In this document: positions 1 through 5,393 of the stretch, piece by piece
Position numbering within the stretch: position 1 is the stretch's first letter
How the letters are laid out: the number at the start of each line of letters is the position of its first letter
From: DAOTXL01 sp034434895
GTDB lineage: Bacteria; Chloroflexota; Anaerolineae; JAAYZQ01
Length of the DNA: 9,386 nt
Direction: 5' to 3'
Assembly (NCBI GenBank): GCA_034434895.1
Contig: DAOTYI010000012.1
Location: 1 to 9,386, forward strand
Notes under the pieces: model-generated
Databases searched by the model: none
What the model saw: the letters and a program-made list of their open reading frames with translations, nothing else
What the model was told of the DNA's origin: nothing
Translations under genes and position numbers: made by a program

Positions 1-895
1 CCAACTCCATGCCAAAGCGCAGGTCAGGATTATCCTTGCCAAAACGGGCCACCGCTTCCTGGTAGGTCAGGCGGGGGAAAGGCTTGAACAGCAGCTTCTT
101 GTCGCTGATCTCCTCAACGATGCGGGTATACATCTCTTCGACAAGCTGCAACAGATCCTCTTGCTCGACAAAACTCATCTCCAGGTCGAGTTGGGTGAAT
201 TCCGGTTGGCGGTCGCCGCGCTGGTCTTCGTCGCGGAAACAACGGGCGATCTGGAAATAGCGCTCAAAGCCGGCCACCATGAGCAACTGCTTGAGCTGCT
301 GCGGCGACTGGGGCAGGGCGTAGAACTTGCCGGGATGGACACGGCTGGGCACCAGGTAATCGCGAGCGCCTTCGGGGGTGCTCTTGGTCAGGATCGGCGT
401 TTCGATTTCAATGAAACCGCGTTCGCTCAAGAAATCGCGGATAAATTTGACGACCCGATGGCGCAGGATCAGGTTGCGCTGCAACCGCTCGCGGCGCAGG
501 TCCAGATAGCGATATTTGAGCCGCAGGCCCTCTGCTTCGCCGGTTTCGCGGTCAATGTAAAAGGGGGGCGTCTTGGAAGGGTTGAGGACTGTTACCGCAT
601 CGGCTATGACTTCGACCTCGCCGGTGGGCATGTCCGGGTTTTCCTGGCCGGGCGGGCGGCGCTGGACGGTGCCCTGCACCTGCAGGACCCACTCGGCCCG
701 CGCCTGGCTGGCCGTGGCAAAGGCCGCCGGGGCGTGAGTTTCGTCGAACGTCACCTGGACGATGCCCGACCGGTCGCGCAGGTTGATGAACAGGATGCTG
801 CCGTGGCTGCGGTAGCGATGCACCCAGCCGGCCAGGGTGACCCGCTGACCGACCTGATCGGCACGCAGCTCACCGCAGAAATGGGTTTTGAGCAT
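1..895 (-). CDS. aspS: Aspartyl-tRNA synthetase, N-terminal 298 residues (partial)
   Basis: This class II aminoacyl-tRNA synthetase charges tRNA with aspartate in the cytoplasm. Reading the minus strand from ATG at 895 gives an N-terminal OB-fold anticodon-binding domain (about residues 1-105, with GWVHRYRSHG and LRDRSGIVQV), then the hinge VLNPSKTPPF and RLKYRYLDLRRE. Class II motif 1 follows as GFIEIETPILTKSTPEGARD (residues 160-179), and motif 2 as CFRDEDQRGDRQPEFTQ (from residue 219). The visible part ends at DLRFGMEL, where the GAD insertion domain would begin. About half of the usual length of roughly 590 residues is present; the rest lies beyond the left edge. The start is supported by AGGAGG a few bases upstream and by a consensus-like promoter at 927-955. 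His31 and Gly83 match the residues I recall for non-discriminating AspRS, which also charge tRNA-Asn. The family call is secure; tRNA specificity is inference. Confidence 0.97.
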   Translation of the reverse strand, partial: MLKTHFCGELRADQVGQRVTLAGWVHRYRSHGSILFINLRDRSGIVQVTFDETHAPAAFATASQARAEWVLQVQGTVQRRPPGQENPDMPTGEVEVIADAVTVLNPSKTPPFYIDRETGEAEGLRLKYRYLDLRRERLQRNLILRHRVVKFIRDFLSERGFIEIETPILTKSTPEGARDYLVPSRVHPGKFYALPQSPQQLKQLLMVAGFERYFQIARCFRDEDQRGDRQPEFTQLDLEMSFVEQEDLLQLVEEMYTRIVEEISDKKLLFKPFPRLTYQEAVARFGKDNPDLRFGMEL

Positions 896-926
896 GTTGC
901 CCCTCCTGGTCCCCAGATTGGGCGGA

Positions 927-955
927 ATGATACACCGGAGCAGGAAAAAAGTCAA
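927..955 (-). promoter_or_regulatory. Predicted sigma70 promoter for aspS
   Basis: On the minus strand, TTGACT (950-955) and TATCAT (927-932) are separated by exactly 17 bases. Transcription would start near 920, giving a leader of about 25 bases that contains the AGGAGG ribosome site of aspS. This suggests aspS is transcribed separately from the hydrolase gene upstream of it. Confidence 0.7.
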
Positions 956-1035
956 AGATCCTGGCCCTGCTCCACCAGGGTCTGTGACCCCGCCGTCGCA
1001 TAGGCGTCAACAGGCGCGGGCGATTGGAAATCGCA

Positions 1036-1070
1036 CCGGGTAGCCGAAGGCAATGCCTTCGGCTACCCGG
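1036..1070. repeat. Perfect 17-bp palindrome (REP-like hairpin A)
   Basis: The left arm CCGGGTAGCCGAAGGCA (1036-1052) and its exact reverse complement (1054-1070) are separated by a single A. It lies between aspS and the hydrolase gene. No U-tract follows on either strand, so it does not look like a standard intrinsic terminator. Confidence 0.85.
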
Positions 1071-1090
1071 CCGTCCGCCTGCGCGGACGG
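1071..1090. repeat. Perfect 8-bp hairpin B
   Basis: CCGTCCGC (1071-1078), a 4-base loop CTGC, then GCGGACGG (1083-1090). It starts on the base directly after hairpin A. Confidence 0.75.
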
Positions 1091-1091
1091 A

Positions 1092-1113
1092 GGCGTCCAC
1101 GCCGGTGGACGCC
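1092..1113. repeat. Perfect 9-bp hairpin C
   Basis: GGCGTCCAC (1092-1100), loop GCCG, then GTGGACGCC (1105-1113). One base separates it from hairpin B, so A, B and C form a continuous stack. Confidence 0.75.
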
Positions 1114-1129
1114 CGGCCGCAGGCCCCTG

Positions 1130-1160
1130 AGTAGGGGCAGAGCGCCGCTCTGCCCCTACT
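1130..1160. repeat. Perfect 15-bp palindrome (REP-like hairpin D)
   Basis: AGTAGGGGCAGAGCG (1130-1144), a single C, then the exact reverse complement (1146-1160). The outer GTAGGG/CCCTAC ends resemble the palindrome at 9205-9236, while the inner arms differ. An alternative 6-bp stem, GCCCCT (1123-1128) with AGGGGC (1133-1138), would compete with its left arm. Confidence 0.85.
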
Positions 1161-1182
1161 TGAGTCGCTTCTTATGGGGCGG

Positions 1183-1201
1183 GCGAAGGTTGTGCCTTCG
1201 C
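1183..1201. repeat. 7-bp hairpin E
   Basis: GCGAAGG (1183-1189), a 5-base loop, then CCTTCGC (1195-1201), sitting just downstream of the hydrolase stop codon on the minus strand. There is no following U-run. A smaller inverted pair, TGATCAG/CTGATCA at 1221-1240, overlaps the hydrolase stop itself. Confidence 0.55.
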
Positions 1202-1223
1202 TGAAAGCCCGGCCGGAGCATGA

Positions 1224-3041
1224 TCAGCCCCGCCTGATCACCGGCAGATCAAGGCAAGAGGCGTGGTGGCTATTGCGGGCGACGGTGATGACCGGCGTCC
1301 CCTGCGCCGGGATGCGGACAAAAGTGCCCTCGTCGTGCCCGGCAATAGCCACCCGCAGGCGATGCCCCTTGCGCACCAATACTGAGGTCGGCAGCAGGCC
1401 AAAGGTGAGCTCGGCGACCTCACCCGCCACCAGGGGCATGGCATCCTGCTTCTTGAACGAATGGTACGGCACCTGGAGCCTGTAGGGTGACGGCTCGTCC
1501 GACACCCGGCGGTGGATGGCCCGCAGTTGCCCCTCGGTGATGTAGGTCACCCGGCCGCTCTCATCCACATCCTCCAGATAGACGTAAAACACGCCATCCG
1601 ACGCAGTCGAGGTGATATACAGCGTGACCACCGGATAGCCGCTGATCTCGATGTCGCTCTGGAGCGGGGGGCTGGTATAGGTCAACAGGCGCTCGTCCGC
1701 CTCGGCCCGGTCCGGGTAGACGACGGTGTGGTTCAGAACGCCGCCCATCTCCCACCAACGGTTATACTCGCCGGTCGTCGCCGTAAAATCTACGGCGTAC
1801 GAGTCGGCACCGGTCTCGGCCACCGGCCTGTCGAGGGTTAGAGCGCGGTTGTCGGTCAGGTACCAGCGCCAGGTCGTCGCCCCCCTGGGCGGCCAGACCT
1901 CTGTCTGTTTCCAGCGTTCTTCCCCCAGGGTGTAGTAGAACAACACCCTCTCCGACCGCACGCCGTTGTCGGCATCCTTCAGATAGGCGTCGAAGAAGCG
2001 CAGCATCTCTCCCCATTGCGCCGGCAGCCGGGGGTCGGCACGACGGGTCGCCGGACGATAGGGGCTGGCGTGGAACCGCCCACCATGCTCCCAGGCCCCG
2101 ATCACCGCCCGTTGTGCGTTGTCAAAGGTCAGGAAGCGCCGCAACACAGCATCGGCCGTCCCGGCATCCAGCCAACTGCCCCAGCCGAACAGGGCCGCAC
2201 CCGAACGCTCGATCCGGGTTTTGAAGCGATGCACAGCCATTTCATCCACCGTGACGCCCAGGGCCGGATGGCGATCGTCCCGATAGATAACCTGTTGAGC
2301 CAGCTCAAACAGATCGCCATTGGCGGCATGAGCCTGGATCGCCTCGGCCAGCATCCGGCGGTCCCGGTCGCCGTCCACCGGCCTGACCCCCCTGACCAGC
2401 AGGCGGGCTGCCAGCCCGATCTCTGGAGGGATGCGGTTGCGGTCCAGGAGCTGGTCAAAGTGGCTCCATACCCGCATGAACCGTTCGTTGAGCACACCTC
2501 CCGGAAAGGCGATGTCGGTATAGGCGTCCGGGTGGTTGAACATGGGGATGAGCGCCTTGACCGCCGGATGATTGGGCACTGCCAGCAGTTCGGCGGTGGT
2601 ACCTACATAAGAGATGCCATAGCCACCCACCCGGCCATTGCACCACGGCTGGGCCACGATCCAGTCCACAATCTCGGCCATGTCCCAGATCGAATCCTCC
2701 GGCCAGGGGTGAGGGCAGGCTCCAAACGACGCGCCGGTGCCACGCACATCCACCAGCACAAGGGCATAGCCCTGCCCGGTGAAGAACGGCTTGAAGCGCC
2801 GGAAATCGAGGTTCAGATCGTCAGCCGAGAGCATCCACCGGAACGGTACCCGCAACTCCATGTCACGCCAGTAGCGGGTCTGCGACAGCAGCGCCGGGAT
2901 GCGGGTTCCAGACGGTAGATTGCGGGGCAGTACCACCGTCACCGCCAGCCGAACGCCATCGCGCATGGTCAGGTACAGGGAGTGGCTGGCGATCCCCCGG
3001 TACTGAGGGGGCGGGACCTGATAGCTTCCAAAATCGGCCAT
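1224..3041 (-). CDS. CocE/NonD (X-Pro dipeptidyl-peptidase S15-like) alpha/beta hydrolase
   Basis: This 605-residue serine hydrolase belongs to the family that includes cocaine esterase, alpha-amino-acid ester hydrolases and X-Pro dipeptidyl peptidases; its substrate cannot be told from sequence. The alpha/beta fold starts with RDGVRLAVTVVLP and reaches the nucleophile elbow GYGISYVG, with Ser144 as probable nucleophile. The probable acid is Asp292 (GSWLDAG) and the probable base His319 (AWEHGG). The C-terminal third is the usual jelly-roll domain, with the signature DVDESGRVTYITEGQLRA. No signal peptide is visible, so it is probably cytoplasmic. I chose ATG at 3041 because GGAGG lies a few bases upstream. 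An in-frame ATG at 3083 would add 14 residues but has a poor ribosome site and lies only about 7 bases from the predicted transcription start. It has its own promoter and is divergent from the topoisomerase operon. Confidence 0.93.
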   Translation of the reverse strand: MADFGSYQVPPPQYRGIASHSLYLTMRDGVRLAVTVVLPRNLPSGTRIPALLSQTRYWRDMELRVPFRWMLSADDLNLDFRRFKPFFTGQGYALVLVDVRGTGASFGACPHPWPEDSIWDMAEIVDWIVAQPWCNGRVGGYGISYVGTTAELLAVPNHPAVKALIPMFNHPDAYTDIAFPGGVLNERFMRVWSHFDQLLDRNRIPPEIGLAARLLVRGVRPVDGDRDRRMLAEAIQAHAANGDLFELAQQVIYRDDRHPALGVTVDEMAVHRFKTRIERSGAALFGWGSWLDAGTADAVLRRFLTFDNAQRAVIGAWEHGGRFHASPYRPATRRADPRLPAQWGEMLRFFDAYLKDADNGVRSERVLFYYTLGEERWKQTEVWPPRGATTWRWYLTDNRALTLDRPVAETGADSYAVDFTATTGEYNRWWEMGGVLNHTVVYPDRAEADERLLTYTSPPLQSDIEISGYPVVTLYITSTASDGVFYVYLEDVDESGRVTYITEGQLRAIHRRVSDEPSPYRLQVPYHSFKKQDAMPLVAGEVAELTFGLLPTSVLVRKGHRLRVAIAGHDEGTFVRIPAQGTPVITVARNSHHASCLDLPVIRRG

Positions 3042-3096
3042 TTTCCCTCCGAGAACAACGGATCGGCAAAGGAACCGGGTCATCCGTCATCTACCA

Positions 3097-3125
3097 ATTG
3101 TATCACGCTTCAACAGTGCGGTCAA
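3097..3125 (-). promoter_or_regulatory. Predicted sigma70 promoter for the CocE-family hydrolase
   Basis: Minus-strand TTGACC (3120-3125), a 17-base spacer and TACAAT (3097-3102). The -10 element is preceded by TGA, close to an extended -10. Predicted transcription start is near 3090, which leaves a leader of about 50 bases before the preferred start at 3041. Confidence 0.75.
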
Positions 3126-3139
3126 TCCCGCTCGCCAGG

Positions 3140-3168
3140 TTGCAAACGAGGTCATTTGCTGGTACAAT
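3140..3168 (+). promoter_or_regulatory. Possible upstream promoter for the topoisomerase operon
   Basis: Plus-strand TTGCAA (3140-3145), 17 bases, then TACAAT (3163-3168). It would give a leader of about 155 bases before the B-subunit start and lies back to back with the divergent hydrolase promoter. No open frame of note lies in that leader. Confidence 0.45.
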
Positions 3169-3245
3169 ACCACGCACCCGAACGGCGGTGACAGGCAGGA
3201 AGCCACAATATGTAGTAGCATTGCCGGACAGATGACCAAGTGATT

Positions 3246-3274
3246 GGGGTATCCACCCTGAAGCAAATTACCCC
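3246..3274. promoter_or_regulatory. Inverted repeat next to the -35 box, possible operator
   Basis: GGGGTA (3246-3251) and TACCCC (3269-3274) form a 6-bp inverted repeat with a 17-base spacer that ends on the base before the -35 hexamer. The spacing is suitable for a dimeric regulator, but no regulator is identified and chance is possible. Confidence 0.25.
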
Positions 3275-3303
3275 TTGACAGATTAGAACGTTTGTGCTAT
3301 AAT
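3275..3303 (+). promoter_or_regulatory. Perfect-consensus sigma70 promoter for the topoisomerase operon
   Basis: TTGACA (3275-3280), a 17-base spacer and TATAAT (3298-3303): both hexamers are the exact consensus at optimal spacing. Transcription should start near 3310, giving a leader of about 23 bases that holds the AGGAGA ribosome site at 3322-3327. Confidence 0.9.
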
Positions 3304-3332
3304 TGGGATAGAGCCTTTCTCAGGAGAAGAGA

Positions 3333-5393
3333 ATGTCCAGAACCTATGAGACGGAAGACATCCAGGTCCTGGAATATCCGGAAAATATCCAGCGGCGGCC
3401 GGGGATGTATGTCGGCGGCACCGGCCTCGATGCCCTGCACCACCTGGCCCATGAGCTGATTGACAACGCCGTAGATGAAGCCCTGGCCGGAGCCTGCCGG
3501 CGGATCTCGGTCGAGATCCACCCCGACGGCTCGCTGACCGTGGCCGACGACGGGCGCGGCATCCCGGTGGGCATTCACCCGGAAAAGGGCCGCCCTACCC
3601 TGGAACTGGTCTTTACCGAACTGCACGCCGGCGGCAAATTCAAAGAGGGCAGCTACTCGACCAGCGGGGGATTGCACGGGGTCGGGATCAAGGCCACCAA
3701 CGCCCTGTCGGAGTGGCTGGAGGTGCGGGTGCGCCGCGACGGCGTGATCTATTTCCAGCGGCACGAAAACGGCCTGCCGGTCACCCCGGTGCAGATCCTG
3801 GACCCGGCAAGCGGGCAGGTCATCGGCCAGGTGGGGGGGCCAGACGAGGCCCAGGTGATCCAGGCCCACGCCGACAGGGGGCTGGGCACCGGCACAACCG
3901 TCACCTTCAAACCGAACCCCCACTACCTGGACGTGACCGAATTCGATTTTGATGCCCTGGCCCGCCGCCTCCAGGTTATCGCCTTCCTGTTGCCAGGGGT
4001 GACCGTTGAGTTCACCGACAACCGCAAAAAGAAGGGACGACAAAAGAGCTTCTGCTACGACGGCGGCCTGGTGCAATATGTCCACTGGCTGAACCAGGAG
4101 CGCAGGACGATCCACCGCGATCCGATCGAGATCGGCGGCACGCAGAACGGAGTGGCGGTGGAGGCGGTGTGCCAGTGGCACACCAACGTGGACGACAGCG
4201 AGATCGTCAGCTTTGTCAACACCATCCCCACCCCCGATGGCGGCAAACATGTGGCCGGCTTCAAGAGCGCCGTGACCAGGGCGCTCAACCAGTTCGCCGC
4301 CGAGAAAAAGTTGACGAAAGAGGAGGACAGCATCCGGGGGGCCGATGCCCTGGCCGGGCTGACAGCCGTGCTCAAGGTCTCGATGCACGACCCCCACTTT
4401 ACCAGTCAGACCAAGACCCAACTGGCCAGCGACCATGTGCAGGGGATTGTCCACAGCCTGGTCTACGAGGGGCTGCTGGAACAGTTGCGCAAAAAGGCAG
4501 CCCTGGGCAAGACGATTGTCCAGCAGGCCCAGGCAGCAGCCCAGGCACGGGTGGCGGCCAGCAAGGCGCGGGCGCTGGTCATCCGCCGCAGCGTGCTCGA
4601 CGCCGTTGATTCCGGCCTGCCGGGCAAACTGGCCGATGTCAGCAAAGGGACCCCCATCGAGCAGACGGTGCTCTATATCGTCGAAGGGGATAGCGCCGGC
4701 GGTTCGTGCAAGATGGCCCGCGACCGACGATACCACGCCATCCTGCCGTTGCGCGGCAAACCGCTCAACGTAGAGGGGGTCAGGCTCACCCGCCTGCTGA
4801 GCAACGCCGAGATCAAGGCCATCATCGCCGCCGTGGGAGGGGGTGTGGGAGCCGACTTTCGCGTGGAGGAGATGCGCTATGGCGGGGTGGCCCTGCTGAC
4901 CGATGCCGATGTGGATGGCGACCACATCCGCGCCCTGCTCTATACCCTGTTCTGGCGTACCATGCGGCCCCTGATCGAAGCCGGGCGGCTGTATGTGGCC
5001 GTGGCCCCCCTCTACCTGGTGCGCAAGGGCAAACAGGTCCGTTACGCCTATTCCGACCGGGAGCGGGACGCCATCCTGAAGGGATGGGGCCGGGAAGGGG
5101 TGACCATCCAACGCTACAAAGGTCTGGGGGAGATGAACCCCGACCAGTTGCGCGAGACCGTCTTTCGCGTCACCGGGTCTGGCCCGTTCAATGAAAGCCT
5201 GCGCCGGGTGACGGTGGAAGATGTGCATCACGCCAACCGGTTGATCGCCACCCTGATGGGCAACCAGGCGGGGAAGCGCCGGAGCTGGCTGTTGGAACGC
5301 TGGCACACCGACACAGACACGGAGGACATGGGCGACACGGAAGAGGTGGAGGACACGGATGACACAGAGGATGCAGAGAGCAGGGGCACATGA
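3333..5393 (+). CDS. gyrB: Type IIA DNA topoisomerase subunit B (GyrB/ParE family)
   Basis: This is the ATPase and TOPRIM subunit of a type IIA topoisomerase, the partner of the next gene. The 686-residue product has a GHKL ATPase domain with ELIDNAVDEALAG (Glu41 general base, Asn45 metal ligand), DDGRGIP (72-78) and GGLHGVG (112-118). A transducer domain follows with the QTK loop at 359-361. The TOPRIM domain has EGDSAGGS (Glu451) and DADVDG (Asp524, 526, 528), so all metal ligands are intact. Residues 658-686 are an odd Asp/Glu/Thr-rich tail encoded by imperfect repeats of a gacacgga-like unit. Several family blocks diverge, for example GADALAGL where GEDVREGL is usual and FTSQTKTQL where FEGQTKTKL is usual. 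It starts at ATG 3333 after AGGAGA and overlaps the A subunit at ATGA. Gyrase versus topoisomerase IV cannot be settled here, so the symbol is the family default. Confidence 0.93.
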   Translation: MSRTYETEDIQVLEYPENIQRRPGMYVGGTGLDALHHLAHELIDNAVDEALAGACRRISVEIHPDGSLTVADDGRGIPVGIHPEKGRPTLELVFTELHAGGKFKEGSYSTSGGLHGVGIKATNALSEWLEVRVRRDGVIYFQRHENGLPVTPVQILDPASGQVIGQVGGPDEAQVIQAHADRGLGTGTTVTFKPNPHYLDVTEFDFDALARRLQVIAFLLPGVTVEFTDNRKKKGRQKSFCYDGGLVQYVHWLNQERRTIHRDPIEIGGTQNGVAVEAVCQWHTNVDDSEIVSFVNTIPTPDGGKHVAGFKSAVTRALNQFAAEKKLTKEEDSIRGADALAGLTAVLKVSMHDPHFTSQTKTQLASDHVQGIVHSLVYEGLLEQLRKKAALGKTIVQQAQAAAQARVAASKARALVIRRSVLDAVDSGLPGKLADVSKGTPIEQTVLYIVEGDSAGGSCKMARDRRYHAILPLRGKPLNVEGVRLTRLLSNAEIKAIIAAVGGGVGADFRVEEMRYGGVALLTDADVDGDHIRALLYTLFWRTMRPLIEAGRLYVAVAPLYLVRKGKQVRYAYSDRERDAILKGWGREGVTIQRYKGLGEMNPDQLRETVFRVTGSGPFNESLRRVTVEDVHHANRLIATLMGNQAGKRRSWLLERWHTDTDTEDMGDTEEVEDTDDTEDAESRGT
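5305..5389 (+). repeat. Degenerate acidic-tail repeat at the 3' end of the B-subunit gene
   Basis: Imperfect copies of gacacgga, gacacaga and gaggacac recur through the last codons and give the Asp-Thr-Glu-rich tail. The repeat type differs from the 15-base and 9-base tracts that follow it. Confidence 0.6.

Noticed and set aside
161..1003. A 280-codon plus-strand open frame over aspS
   Set aside because: The minus strand gives an unmistakable AspRS with class II motifs, a ribosome site and a promoter, so the plus-strand frame is a shadow.
870..1100. A 76-codon minus-strand open frame upstream of aspS
   Set aside because: It overlaps the aspS start out of frame, runs through the hairpin array and shows no protein-like features.
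3042..3083. Longer start for the CocE-family hydrolase at 3083
   Set aside because: It lacks a good ribosome site and lies about 7 bases from the predicted transcription start, whereas ATG 3041 has GGAGG well placed.
3700..3780. Loss of the coumarin-contact arginine (E. coli GyrB Arg136) in the B subunit
   Set aside because: A first alignment suggested Phe141, but counting from the HGVG motif places Arg135 at that site, so the residue is conserved.
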